The position numbers were made by a program, and so were the translations under genes. DNA of 64,000 bases, from positions 59,479,301 through 59,543,300 of the forward strand of contig CP136061.1 of the NCBI GenBank assembly GCA_032622095.1. The letters run 5' to 3'. The notes beneath the pieces are model-generated. The model was not told where the DNA came from. It did no database searches and was given only the letters and a program-made list of their open reading frames with translations. Each line of letters starts with the position of its first letter. Within the stretch, counting starts at the first letter, position 1. Positions 11,890 through 23,186 of the stretch are shown here, piece by piece. This DNA is from Siphonodentalium dalli. Taxonomy: Eukaryota > Mollusca > Scaphopoda > Gadilida > Siphonodentaliidae.

Positions 11890-12957
11890 TACTGGCAAAA
11901 ATCATAGAGATATTTCAGTTGATCGATCGGGGTCTTTAGGTTTTAACCGGCAGAGTAATTAAATAAAGTTCGTGTGAATCATATTTTCTGAAATACTGAA
12001 GCTATAGTTATATAGAATTTCAGAGGGAGTTAATTAATAAAAATTATGCAAATGACATATTTTGGCCAGACAAAAATGTTTCTAAAAACTAAATTTATCT
12101 TAAAGTGTATCTATATATAGTTCAATCCTTAAAAAATCACAAAACATAGAGCTGATATCGTTATCGAATACACTCATTTTGTTTAAAAGTTCAAATATAT
12201 TCATTTTGGAAGCAACATTGTTTTGTCTTCAAAGCCATGCAGGAAACGTAGTTTTGCAAGAAATACCGTGCCAAATACACAGACAATGACTGAATTAATC
12301 CACTATATACAGATCAAATGTGTATATGCTTGTTTTTGGGGAGATTTAGTTCTGAATATTGTTTCTAGTGCTGAAATGAAATATCTTATTGTGATTACGC
12401 CATTAGATGTGCCCGTTAAAATGACAGTCTCTTTTATTTGAAATTTAATAATTTAGTTATATGAGCTGCTATATATACAATGCGTGACTAGATTATTTTA
12501 GAAGTTGCATAATAATATTATATTATACTGGCTGTATATATCTACTGTGACCTCGATCATGCAATACGTCGATCCTGTATACCACATTACATTCCGATAT
12601 ATAACGCAACCAAAAAATCTAGTTCACGAATAACTCCAACAGGTTGTTTATCGCCACACGCAAAAACGAGAAATGCATGGAAGCTATGCTGAAGACGATA
12701 ATTTCGTATTTTGTGTTCTTTATTTTTATCAGACCGTTGTTGGAATAGAATGCAGTTGTTGATTGGTAAATACCTACAAGCGATTATCGAGATTCTGTTT
12801 CATATCTAGAAATTAGCATTGCACAAACTTAGCAAATCGACGCTGATGTTATGTGCAGTATTCACGGAATCTGTTGTTAACATATTTCCGTTCCGGCGTA
12901 GTTGGTGGCCGTGCCCCATACATGCTATGTGATTTCTTCTGAAGTCACTGGAAATGT
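11890..12957. other. Non-coding, nothing recognised
   Basis: AT-rich sequence without repeats I could pair. Confidence 0.45.
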
Positions 12958-13322
12958 GGTGTGGGGTTTAAGTTTATTTGACGATTTAATGTCATCAGGA
13001 AATGACTCATCTGCGCGTAGAAACTACCGAACACCCGTAAATCAACTTTCTGCATACCAATATCACGACATTGTCATGTATAGTTTTACGGTAAAGGAAA
13101 GTGGGTTAATTTTATCAGAGAATCACTCCTCTGCTCGTAGAAACCACCGACTATCGGAAATCAACTGACAAACTTGTCCAGATACACGAATTGGCTTATA
13201 CCCTTGGATTTATCGTCGTTTCTGCATGACAATATCACGACATTGTCATGCAGTTTTACGGCAAAGGAAAGTGGGTTAAATTTATCAGGGAATAACTCAT
13301 CTGCGCGTAGAAATCACCGGCC
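12958..13322. repeat. Imperfect tandem repeat, three units of about 150-170 bp
   Basis: Each unit contains AAGGAAAGTGGGTTAATTTT-like, ATGACTCATCTGCGCGTAGA and ATATCACGACATTGTCATG blocks. The TAGAAACCACCG block in reverse is part of the 22.9-kb SINE, suggesting the array grew from SINE sequence. It gives open frames with a repeated SSARRNHR peptide, judged not to be a gene. Confidence 0.65.
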
Positions 13323-13693
13323 AAGATACACTAATTGGGTTATACCAGTCTGGTCCATCCCTTTATGTGGATTACAAATCCGCTCCTGTCGGGATTTGAA
13401 CCATTTTCGCCAACTGGACGCTTATATATGTTGCATGGCCTACTGCACCATGTACCCATATGGTGCATATCTGAAGAAAAAAAAACACTTGTTCTTGCAG
13501 AACATACATTTCCCACGTTTGGAAAATTACTTTGCACCATACATGTGGATATGTTGCAGGTGCTTACCACCTTGCATTCGATCAATTGTGAAATAATTCA
13601 AACTTCCGGTGTTGCGGAGTCACGTAATCTCTCGTTTGCACATGGTGTTTATGTCTGTTTTGATTAGATTTATAGTTTTACTATATCACTGTT

Positions 13694-14165
13694 ATATGTG
13701 ACCCGCCATATCAAATCCAATCGTAAGAGTCGGGATTTTTTTTACCCTGTGCCAATGCATTCTCTTATATATGCGAGTCGACCATAGGTCGCCTCGCATA
13801 TATAAGAGAATGCATTGGCCTAACAATTTTTTATCATTTTTTTAAATAAATGTTTCTTACAATTTTTAGGACATAAAATAAAATGCATCCATTACCCTGC
13901 AGGGAGCCCCACACATATATAGATGCATATAGAAGAGTGTCGTCTGCTCGTGTTTGTCTGGTGCTCTGTATGGGTGAAATTATAAAATTGTTAAAGAATA
14001 CAAGAATTTTTTTTTTAAATCATAGTGTCAAAAATTGTTAGGCCAATGCATTCTATTATATATGCGAGGCGATCTATGGTCGACTCACATATATAAGAGA
14101 ATGCATTGGCACAGGGTAAAAAAAATCCCGACTTACGACTGGATTTGATATGGCGGGTCACATAT
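13694..14165. mobile_element. 472-bp nested palindrome (inverted repeat whose arms contain hairpins)
   Basis: The outer arms ATATGTGACCCGCCATATCA and mirror run inward about 140 bp on each side. Each arm contains its own 68-nt hairpin CCAATGCATTCTCTTATATA-loop-mirror of the same kind as in the 60.5-kb piggyBac-type element. A T-rich spacer (13827-14030) lies between them. The outer ends lack TTAA, so this is a different element sharing the hairpin module. Confidence 0.8.
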
Positions 14166-14535
14166 GATTACAAAGAAACTACTACCAAATCCACGTACTT
14201 GATAGCATTAATTGAAAAGGCATCGTTTAACTTATATACTTGACCTATAATTGAGTGGACTGTAGCAGATTAGCCGGGCTTATCTACATCAACTCAGCGC
14301 AGGCTGTTATGCTATCTTACTATCAGAAGTGTGGGGAAATATCAATGGTTCAATCTGTAGAGGAAGTTATGGCCTGCACAACTTCAAACATAATTGACAT
14401 TGACCTTATGACGCGATAGCCACCCAAATAGCTCGCTCTGAGATGTTGGCCAGTAAAGTTGGGACAAATTCTATTGATGACCCTGATAGGTATAGGGATT
14501 GCCCATTTTATTGTGCCTGCATGGAACAAAATTCA

Positions 14536-14700
14536 GGTCAGGGTCGTGCCACCGGGGCTTTGGGGTTGTCCCCTAACAACATTGGTCAAAGTGTTCAATA
14601 GTTGGACATTTAATTCCCGACAGCATCAGTTGGAAATTTCATACAAAAACCATTTCGTAATTATTCTGATAGTTTGATTTTCCAACTATTTAAAGTGAAA
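14536..14700 (+). mobile_element. hAT-type left-end fragment
   Basis: CAGGGTCGTGCCACCGGGGC, then GTCCCCTAACAACATTGGTC and CAGTTGGAAATTTCATAC. Similar blocks continue weakly to about 14900. Confidence 0.5.
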
Positions 14701-14900
14701 TTTGTAAAAACCCAATTTTAGACCAAAAGTCGAAAATTTTGCTATAGTCGTCATTTGGAAAATTTCCATTCATAGTGGGTATTCGGTTTGTAATATCCAA
14801 CACTGAGTTAGAAATCTTGATGTATCAGTTGTAAAAGTTTTAACCCAGGGGGTACAATTGGAATATCCCGAACTTCGTAACTTGGATCTGGAAATTCCGC

Positions 14901-15662
14901 TAAAAGGTTTTGCCAATATTATTTTTATCTCTTATTTTACTTTTTTTCTGCTATGATGTGCCCACAAGTGCAAACATGTGCCTTCTTTATTCCGAGTCAG
15001 TCTTTTGAATATGTCTGCGCCACATGTGAACAGGTTTCAACTCATATGCCCAGGACAAAATCGTAAACCACATGCTAATGTGTGATCATGCCGACGACAA
15101 ACTGATTTTGTTTCTTCGTGGTTTGCCTTGGAGCATATATTACATACCTCACGTGGATACAGCTCCACACGCCTGCTTTAACTCAAAGCTGTCAGAAGCC
15201 GTGAATGTTTACCATAAGTGCTACCTTCCTCCAACTTATACAAATAAGCATCTGTTGGTCTAATTTGCGTTTTACATGTATGAGTTGGCACGCGGCATGG
15301 CGGGAATCTTGAGTCGATTTATGATAGCAAAACACTATTCAACTTCAGAATGATATACACAACCACGAGGCGAATGGAGATAGAAATAGCGTTTGTTCAG
15401 CCGTTACTGTGAGAGACTGAACGTCGCGCTTCGCTATTAACAAGCCTCCTGCCCTCCTCATTTAAATGATTTAAGTTTTCTTCTTTGAGTTCAGCCAGAG
15501 TTATTCACAAGATACGTCGGCGCGACATTCTTAGACGCCCCATGGCTGTCTGGTATTTACAACTGGGGCGCTGAAGCGACCAAGGGCGAGGGACACACTT
15601 TCCAGAAAATGGTCCAGACAAAATTGTATTATTCATCAACAGATAATGTCACCAAATGTATC
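14901..15662. other. Non-coding, nothing recognised
   Basis: A locally GC-richer patch at 15490-15640 has no sustained frame. Confidence 0.4.
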
Positions 15663-16172
15663 AGTTTTTAGCTCACCTGAGAGGAAGTATCCGGTGGAGC
15701 TATAGTCATCACTCCTCGTCCGTCCGTCCGTCCGTCAAGAATCATGTTCTCCTCCCGAACCGTAAGACCGAATGGGTTCATATTTGGTGTGGATGTTTCC
15801 TATGTGACTCACATTCAGATTTGTTCAAATCAGGTCACCAGGTCAATTAGTTGCGAAACCAGGGCCACAACTCTATTCTCCCTAGTAATTCTTAGAACTT
15901 CTTCTCAAGAACCATTGGGCCGATTTAGCTAATATTTTGTATGGAGGGTCCGTGTGTGACTGGGTTTCAGATTTGTTCAAATAGGTGCCGAGCCAGGGCC
16001 ATAACTCTATTCCTCCCTAGTAATTCTTAGAACGTCTTCTTCTCAAGAACCATTGGGCCGATTTAGCTAATATTTTGTACGGTGGGTCCTTGTGTGACTG
16101 CGGTTCAGATTTGTTCAAATGGGGTCACTGGGTCAAATAGGGGCAGAGCCAGGGACATAACTCTAAAAACAA
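15663..16172 (+). repeat. Tandem repeat (about 150-bp unit) with GAGCTATAG..GTCCGTC head
   Basis: The head TTAGCTCACCTGAGAGGAAG, GGTGGAGCTATAG and (GTCC)n is followed by units containing TTCAGATTTGTTCAAAT, GGTCACYRGGTCAAATAG, AGCCAGGGMCATAACTCTAT, AGTAATTCTTAGAAC and AACCATTGGGCCGATTTAGC. The array resumes at 17.16 kb. Confidence 0.8.
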
Positions 16173-16652
16173 AAAAATAACATTTTTGCATTTTGACCTT
16201 TAATTTATTTTTAGACAGATCACAGCTACAACAATCCCCCGACCCCACCCCACCCCACCTCACCCCTGTCCCTGCCACACCATGCTGTACCATACCTCTG
16301 CCTATTCACCCCATTAAAATCCTTGTTTTGACCACAGCTGTAGGAATAACAATACCCTGGCCTTGCTCTGCAGAGTCATTATAAACTAATTATTTCAATG
16401 TCCAAATCACTCCTCACTCAAGTTCACTGCTTCTGCCACCCTGGTCCCAAAAATAAAACTTACTCAAATTCTTGACAGAGAATCATTAATAAGAAGCATT
16501 TACTTTGGCTCTAACTGTATGCGGGGTATGCCTACACATGTCAAGTGAAATCTGACATTGTTATAAACATTCCCTGGAGATCTGCTAGAAGTAATTAATT
16601 CCCAATTACAGCAATCTATCATGTATTGTTAAAATCTTTCAACAGGGCAAAT

Positions 16653-17091
16653 AGCATGCCTGTCATTTGCAGAATGAGGTCCCCAGAGGGTGAATTTAGT
16701 GATGCTATCCCGCACAGCGGGCTATCATCACCAAATTCACCCTCTGGAGACCTCACTCTGCTTAGGCCTCATCTTCTGGGAAGTATCTATAGTATCAAAT
16801 TAACATTGTTGTTAGTTACATTTCCCTTCTAGGAAGTTTCTATATCCCCTAATTTGCAGAAGATAAAATTCATAATTGAGGTGCCCAATGGGTGAACATC
16901 ACCAACATCAACTGGGGAACTTCAATCTTATCCTAGGTCTGCCATAGCAGTTGATGGCCTTAGCAGAATGAGGTCCCCAGAGGGTGAATTAGTAATGCTA
17001 GCCCACTGTGCGGGATAGCGTCACTAAATTCACCCTCTAGGGACCTCATTCTGCAAATGACAGACACACTATCACACTATTTCAAGGCTTG
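16653..17091. mobile_element. Two-hairpin MITE, family K copy 1
   Basis: Each end is a hairpin built from CAGAATGAGGTCCCCAGAGG, a GTGATGCTA..CCCGC centre and CCTCTGGGGACCTCATTCTG. The outer part is TCATTTGCAGAATGAGG, and the right end runs to CTATTTCAAGGCTTG. The hairpins are separated by about 190 bp. Confidence 0.75.
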
Positions 17092-17159
17092 ATTGTATAC
17101 TACGTTGTGTTGCTTGAGGCCAGGCACGTACAAAGTAGGAACAGACAGCTATTTGCAGG

Positions 17160-17830
17160 ATTGCTCCTTTGGTGATTGTGATTCAGATTTGTTCAATCAG
17201 GGTCACCAGGTCAAGTAGGTGCAAGGCCAGCTACATTATTCTTTCTCTCCATAGTAATTCATGATATGTCTTCTATTCAAGAATCAAATGGCATATTTTG
17301 CTTATATTTGGTATGAAATTACCTTGGGTGACAGATTTGTGAAAATGGGATCACAAAGTCAAATAAGGGCAGAGCCAGAGACTTGACTATTTCACTACAT
17401 AGTAATTCTTAAAATATGTTTGCAAGAACTAGTTGGCATGGAATGTTCTTCCTTGACTGCAATTCAGATTTTTGTTAATGGGGTCACCTGGTCAAGTAGG
17501 GGCCAAGCGAAGGACATTTTCCCTCTTAATATGCTTCCTTCACAAGGACCATCAGGTCTATTTACTGATATTTATGATATGTATGAAGGATTCTTTGGTG
17601 TCTGGGATTCAAATTTATTCAGATGGGGTCACCAGGTTAAATAGGGTGGAACCAGGGACATAACTATATGTCTCTATAGTAATTCTTAAAATGTCTTGTC
17701 AAGAGAGGTTGGACTATTTAGCTTACATATAGTATGGAGGAATCAGGACGTCCTTCGGTGACTGAGATTCAGATTTGTTAAAATGAGGTCAACCTGTCAA
17801 TAAATGGCGGGGCTATGGGGGAGTTAACAC
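17160..17830 (+). repeat. Continuation of the 15.66-kb array, more diverged
   Basis: About four further units with TCAGATTTGTT, GGTCACCAGGTCAARTAGG, GCCAG.GACAT and AGTAATTCTTAAAATGTCTT. The intervening 16172-17160 holds unrelated CA/CCCC-rich sequence and the family K MITE. Confidence 0.7.
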
Positions 17831-18250
17831 TTTTGGTCTAATAAAATCATTGAAATACCAAATTCATTAAAACATCTACCTTGGAACCACCTGACTGATT
17901 AATCTGACAAACATGTATTGTGTTTTGGGTCCATGGATAATTGGGCTTCAAACATGTCTAAATGGTTTTAGAAAAAGGCGCTTGTGAGATTGGAAATTTC
18001 AAACAATTGAGAAAGTTTGAGGTGTCGGTTGTGAAATTCCAACCTAAGACTTGGGAGTCTGGAGCCCGGTCGGAAGGGGACTTGTTGAGCTGGAGGAGGC
18101 GGGTGATCAGTAGTGTAAAGTTGGTAATTTCAAGGTGGATTTTCACCAATCTACATACGTGAAGTCTCTCTAGCCACATATTTTTATCAAGCGTGTTTGT
18201 ATGTTATTCAGAAATTCGAAGCATACTCGTATTTGTACTACCATTTTTAG

Positions 18251-19290
18251 CTCAACTTACTTTTGTAAGTTTGAGCTATTGCCATGGTTTGGCGTCCGTC
18301 GTCCGTGTGTCCATCAACACTTTCCTTTGGCGCGGGCTACAGGTCGTACCTTTGGTCTGATCTTTTTGAAATTTGTCATGAATTTTGACATTGACATGTA
18401 TATGGGAACGAGTCATTTTGGGGTCATTTCGCCAAAAAACATGGCCGCTGGCAGCCATCTTGGATTTCAAGATTCAATCCATTGGCGCGGGCTACAGGTC
18501 GTACTATTCGTCTGATCATCATGAAATTTGTCATGGATGTTAATATTGACATGTAGATGGGAACGAATCATTTTGGGGTCGTTCGGACAAAAAACATGGC
18601 CGCCAGCAGCCATCTTGGATTTTACTCTTTGCATGACTAAATCGTTTGGCGCGGGCTACAGGTCGTTGCGTTAGTCGGAAGTTTATGAAATTTGTCTTGG
18701 ATGTTAACACTGACATGTAGATGGGAACGAGTGATTTTGGAATCGTTTGGCCAAAAAACATGGCCGCCATCAGCCATCTTGGATTTTACTCTTTGCATGA
18801 GTAAATCCTTTGGCGCGGGCTACAGGTCGTACTATTCGTCTGATCATCGTGAAATTTGTCATGGATGTTAATATTGACATGTAGATGGGAACGAATCATT
18901 TTGGGGTCGTTCGGACAAAAAACATGGCCGCCAGCAGCCATCTTGGATTTTACTCTTTGCATGACTAAATCGTTTGGCGCGGGCTACAGGTCGTTGCGTT
19001 AGTCGGAAGTTTATGAAATTTGTCTTGGATGTTAACACTGACATGTAGATGGGAACGAATCATTTTGGAATCGTTTGGCCAAAAAACATGGCCGCCATCA
19101 GCCATCTTGGATTTTACTCTTTGCATGAGTAAATCCTTTGGCGCGGGCTACAGGTCGTACCTTTGGTCTAATATTTATGAAATTTGTCATGAATGTTGAC
19201 ATTGACATGTAGATGGGAACGAATCATTTTGGGGTCATTTGGCCAAAAAACATGGACGCTGGCGGCCATCTTAGATTTCAAAATTATTAT
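18251..19290 (+). repeat. 164-bp satellite with dimeric higher-order order (six units)
   Basis: Head AGCTCAACTTACTTTTGTAA-(GTTTGAGCTATTG)-GTCCGTCGTCCGT. Units begin with TTGGCGCGGGCTACAGGTCG; the GGCGCGGG core starts at 18329, 18484, 18648, 18812, 18976 and 19140. Spacing is 155 and then 164 four times. Units 2 and 4 share GTACTATTCGTCTGATCATC, and units 3 and 5 share GTTGCGTTAGTCGGAAG. Each unit carries AACATGGCCGCC and AGCCATCTTGGAT. Confidence 0.88.
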
Positions 19291-19472
19291 GGCTGGAGTC
19301 ATAAATTCAATTTCATTATAATTACCATGCTGTTTGAATCTTTCACAGAGCACATGAGTGTATTTTGCACTAACCCATGGCTAAAATTCATTAATCTTTG
19401 CATATATTCTGTTGAGTATAAAAGGAGATTGTCCCATAAATAGCCGGATTTAGGGTACAGTCCCCCTTTAAA
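19289..19472. mobile_element. Partial MITE related to the 0.77-kb element
   Basis: Starts at ATTATGGCTGGAGTCATAAA and ends GGGTACAGTCCCCCTTTAA, abutting family J copy 2. The left end appears replaced by the satellite array. Confidence 0.45.
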
Positions 19473-19922
19473 TGCCCACTTAATTTTCGAACCCCCAGAT
19501 CACATATCAAATATATGCCATATTATATGCCATTTGAAAGAGGAAGCTCGAAAATATTCTATTATCAAGTCATTCGGTGTAAAAAAAACTGTGAACATGT
19601 TTTTGTTGAGGTACCGACGTGTTTTTGTGCTTAAGTTTCATCTGGAATGTACTTCAAAGTCTAATATTTTCAATGGAAGGGGAATAACTGTATATCTTTG
19701 TTTGAATTATGTTGTATTCTGGGAGCCAGACGGGGGGAATGTTTCTATGATTTCAGCTATTTTCTATTACTCTATGGGCACCTTCCGAGACACAGATGTT
19801 CCAAATGTGATGAATTATAGTATTTTAATCATATTGTATGTCATAGATTGTTATTAAAACCGTATATCAAGGCGCTATAAAAAAAAGTAAGTGGTGACTC
19901 AAAAATTAAATGGGCGTTTAAC
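19466..19922. mobile_element. MITE, family J copy 2
   Basis: CTTTAAATGCCCACTTAATT at the left and AAAATTAAATGGGCGTTTAA at the right, with an interior colinear with the 5.0-kb copy. An open frame through it (19534-19857) is not conserved in copy 1, so it is not a gene. Confidence 0.8.
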
Positions 19923-20329
19923 CAGCTTTAACTGTAATTTTACAAATCTTTATAGTAGGTAGGTTATCAAACTTCTATCATATGATCAGTGCCTAATCTG
20001 TAATCACGAATTTGCCAAACAACTCTATTGTCGGATTCCAAGAACAAAGATGATCGCTGATGGTGGCCCAGAACATTGTAATATTAAATGCATGTTGGGG
20101 TTTATGTGGATATGCATAGCCGGTTAAATTTAAGCATCAGTGAAATTCGAGAATCAGTGACACACTGATCACAAGATATCTTCCTGCTTTGATCTCGACT
20201 TGTAATCTCTAACACACGCTACACTGCTATCTCCGTTTGAAGATTCCCGATTGCGATGCTATGATGAATTTGCCAGCCAATTTCATTTTACAAACGAGCT
20301 GAGAAATGATCTAGCATCTGTTGAACCAG
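19923..20329. other. Non-coding, nothing recognised
   Basis: No element ends or sustained frame were seen between family J copy 2 and the degraded family K fragment. Confidence 0.4.
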
Positions 20330-20440
20330 GCCTGATGATATGGTGCCGGACATTTGGAGAATGAGATCCCCAGCGGGGTAGCATCTCCAAATTCATCATA
20401 TGGATCGAACCCCATTCTGCATGGCCTCATCGGCTATGAG
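20330..20440. mobile_element. Degraded family K fragment
   Basis: GGACATTTGGAGAATGAGAT, CCCCAGCGGGGTAGCATCTC and CCCCATTCTGCATGGCCTCA follow the order of a family K arm with deletions. Confidence 0.5.
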
Positions 20441-20692
20441 AAACCTAGACCAGAGCAGAATGTTTTGGAAGTTTATGACTATGATTATGATTATTTATTC
20501 ATAACTCATTATAACATTTTGCTTATACAAACAATGAGTTATTGGGGACGTCATAACCAGAAAAGGCTGTCTTCCTGCTGTCACCAAAACCGGAGGATAT
20601 AAAGAAATCATAGAATTATTTTAATTATTTAAATAAATATAGAATGTTTACATTCGTTTCCATAAAGAAGAAACATACTAGTAATATTCGTA

Positions 20693-20946
20693 CCAAGCCT
20701 TGAAATAGGGTGTCTGTCATTTGCAGAATGAGGTCCACAGAGGGTGAATTTAGTGATGCTACCCCGCATAGCGGGCTAGCATCACCAAATTCACCCTCTG
20801 GGAATCTCATTCTGCTGAAGTGTAAGCAGAATGAGGTCACCAGAGGTGAATTTGGTGATGCTAGCCCGCTATGCGGGGTAGCATCACTAAATTCACCCTC
20901 TGGGGACCTCATTCTGCAAATGACAGACACCCTATTTCAAGGCTTG
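20693..20946. mobile_element. Two-hairpin MITE, family K copy 2 (compact, best preserved ends)
   Basis: Inverted ends CCAAGCCTTGAAATAGGGTG and mirror, with the two hairpins separated by only CTGAAGTGTAAG. Both strands read open through the palindrome, so the mirrored open frames here are artefacts. Confidence 0.82.
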
Positions 20947-21149
20947 ATTCGTACATCGCTCAGCTAAGAACATAGAATGTATAATATATTATCTGTGCAA
21001 TGTTTGGAGGAGATGAGGTGAGGTCATATTTCTAAATAACAAACAAAAGATGTTTCAACACGAGGAAGCAATATTGTTGATATGTTGGCATCCTTTACGT
21101 GTAGCTGGAATTTTAGGAGTTATATAGTCACCCAAAAAAATGGTCCTAT

Positions 21150-21213
21150 TGTATGGGAGGCCTTTTCCACATTTATTCCTTATGAATGTGAAAAGGGCCT
21201 CCCATACTCCAGT
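21150..21213. repeat. Hairpin GTATGGGAGGCC...GGCCTCCCATAC
   Basis: GTATGGGAGGCCTTTTCCAC and CATT pair with AATGTGAAAAGGGCCTCCCA-TAC across a loop of about 12 nt. No longer element ends were recognised. Confidence 0.75.
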
Positions 21214-22139
21214 TGGTCCCGTTTCCCCATTAGCATGCACCTTAAAATATGGAACATGAAATAGTTCTCATGTGACAAACGCACAAGCTGGGATGCGCCG
21301 ATGCGGGCAATTCAAGCACGGTTATTACCATTATCATCGCATGTTTAGATGATATTTATCCGGGGCAATGTGAACCATCTGTTTCAAATGTAAATCGCAC
21401 GAGTTGTATCTTCTTGCTAAAACATTATGTAAACTATTGCTTAACGCGTCGTTGCACAGCGTGTGAGTGAATGCAATGCGCAGACGTTATTGTGAGATAT
21501 CTAAAACCCGGTGTTCTCTCAAGTGCATTTGTACTATACGTTGTACTCTTGCTGAAATTATTGCAACTCTAATTTTCCATTTCTATAAATCATTGAAGAG
21601 GCTTTTAGAATGGGCCAAACATACTGTTCCCGTACACCACACCCATCGTCTGTAGAATTCTAAAATGTCGTATACTATATAATTATGAATGTGCTGTTTT
21701 GGCGCGATTTTTGTGTGGATATAAATTTGGATTATGTACGGTTTCGATTACATATTCAGATAAGAGACTTTCCGACTATAAATGCTCTTTTCTATGAAAT
21801 TTCATCAAATTGGGTTCCAAAATTTCGTATCAGAAAAGTATGATCGTTAAATCTAAAACACCGTACATGCGTATACAGTATATATATCATATTTTCGAAA
21901 TTGCTCCGATATGATTGGATAATTTGATTGGGTTAGGGCGTGGTCAGAGGATACATCCTACTCATACTGAGTGACAACGACTGGACTTGAACCTCTATGC
22001 AAGCTGAAAATAATTTCGTATCTCATATTTTTCACTTCTAAAGCGTCGTAAAATACCATGCAATAAATGTTCTCATCAATCACGAGAAATGTGTCTTATA
22101 TCAAAACACTGTGGTATAAAAGGTCATCATGCCAATATT
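21214..22139. other. Non-coding, nothing recognised
   Basis: No repeats paired and no coding signal. Confidence 0.4.
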
Positions 22140-22515
22140 TTAATATGCACAGCAATAACTATGGGGAACCATGCAAATTTATGCCTTATTTGGTTCCTCA
22201 TTTTCCCCTGTGTAGCGGAACCAATTAATTTGGTTCTTTATTGTCAATTAAGGAACCATTTGATTCTCTGTGGATAGCATGTTGAACCTGATCCATAACC
22301 ACATGTCCCTGACAAATTTTGGCCGCAGTACCATATAAATAGTACTTTGGGTATTGAGGCCACAGTTGCCATGGGGCTTTGTCTATAGAACCAAATGGTT
22401 CTACACTCAATCAACCAATAAAACAAATGATTGGGAACGACTGGTTATAAATTAATCCATAAAGAAAAGAACCAAAATATAACAGCTCAGTTCCGGAATG
22501 TGTCGTTATACAGAA
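22140..22515. repeat. Cluster of GGAACCA / TGGTTCC motifs
   Basis: At least ten copies of GGAACC/GGTTCC-type motifs in both orientations, e.g. GGAACCAATTAATTTGGTTC (22208-22227) and GAACCAAATGGTTC (22387-22400). Dyad symmetry is local and the purpose unknown. Confidence 0.55.
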
Positions 22516-22878
22516 CCAAATGAAGAACCTAACACAGATACCAATGGCAGAAATTGTTTTTTGTGTCTCCTGTATAATTTGATTTCTATTTGATTTTTTT
22601 AGAAGCCAACCGACGCCATGTCTTCAGTCCATTTCGTTTAGAGAATTCGGCATTGATCATATTTGATCTAATCTATTGCATTACGTCTTGTCAACATTTT
22701 CCTTCTAAGGGCAAGATATTTGAAAAGTTTGGAGTTTTACTACAGATATAGAAAAAAACAAGGGCAATAACTATGTTGGGCAATTCCGAACATCGCCTAT
22801 ATTCTTTGGATCACGTGACACACAAAGTAGTTTGCAACCAAACTTACTTCAAATTTAACGTCCCTAATCAGCTGTTGG

Positions 22879-23186
22879 CATCGGTGGCTCAGTTTGTAAG
22901 GTGCATGGTGCATTGGGCCAGCATAAGTCGTCCAGCGTGGAGAAACTTGTTTGATTCCCAATAGACGCGGATGTGATCCACGCATGCAAAGGGAGTGTAA
23001 TACTGCAGATTCGTGTATTTGGACAAATTTGTCTCTTGCATTCCAATATCGGTGGTTTCTACGTGCAATAGAGTGATTTCACGATGAAATTAACCCTCTG
23101 CGTGGTCTTTTCTCCACCTGACACCGTCGTGATATGGTCTATATCGACTGAAACGACAATAAATCTCGAATAAACTAAACCCTAAT
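22879..23186 (+). mobile_element. tRNA-derived SINE
   Basis: An A-box-like GTGGCTCAGTTTGTAAGG is followed about 60 bp later by a B-box-like TTTGATTCCCAATAG. The body contains GGTGGTTTCTACGTGC, and the 3' end is AATCTCGAATAAACTAAACC. The same tail occurs at 40.8 kb. It is not a functional tRNA because no complete cloverleaf is visible. Confidence 0.65.

Noticed and set aside
12902-13596. Open frames with repeated SSARRNHR / TAKESGLNLSG peptides
   Set aside because: They follow the tandem DNA repeat, differ in frame between units and have no recognisable protein family.
15656-17663. Several 60-75-codon frames in the 15.7-17.8-kb array
   Set aside because: Repeat-derived; the same peptides recur with frameshifts.
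18201-19443. Frames of up to 104 codons in the 164-bp satellite
   Set aside because: The unit is not a multiple of three, and both strands give equivalent open frames.
20625-20967. Mirrored ~100- and 85-codon frames on opposite strands
   Set aside because: Both read through the family K palindrome, so the peptides are nearly the same by symmetry and not a gene pair.
22879-22965. Possible tRNA gene (A- and B-box-like motifs)
   Set aside because: No paired acceptor stem or anticodon arm could be drawn, and the downstream tail matches another copy, so it is called a SINE.
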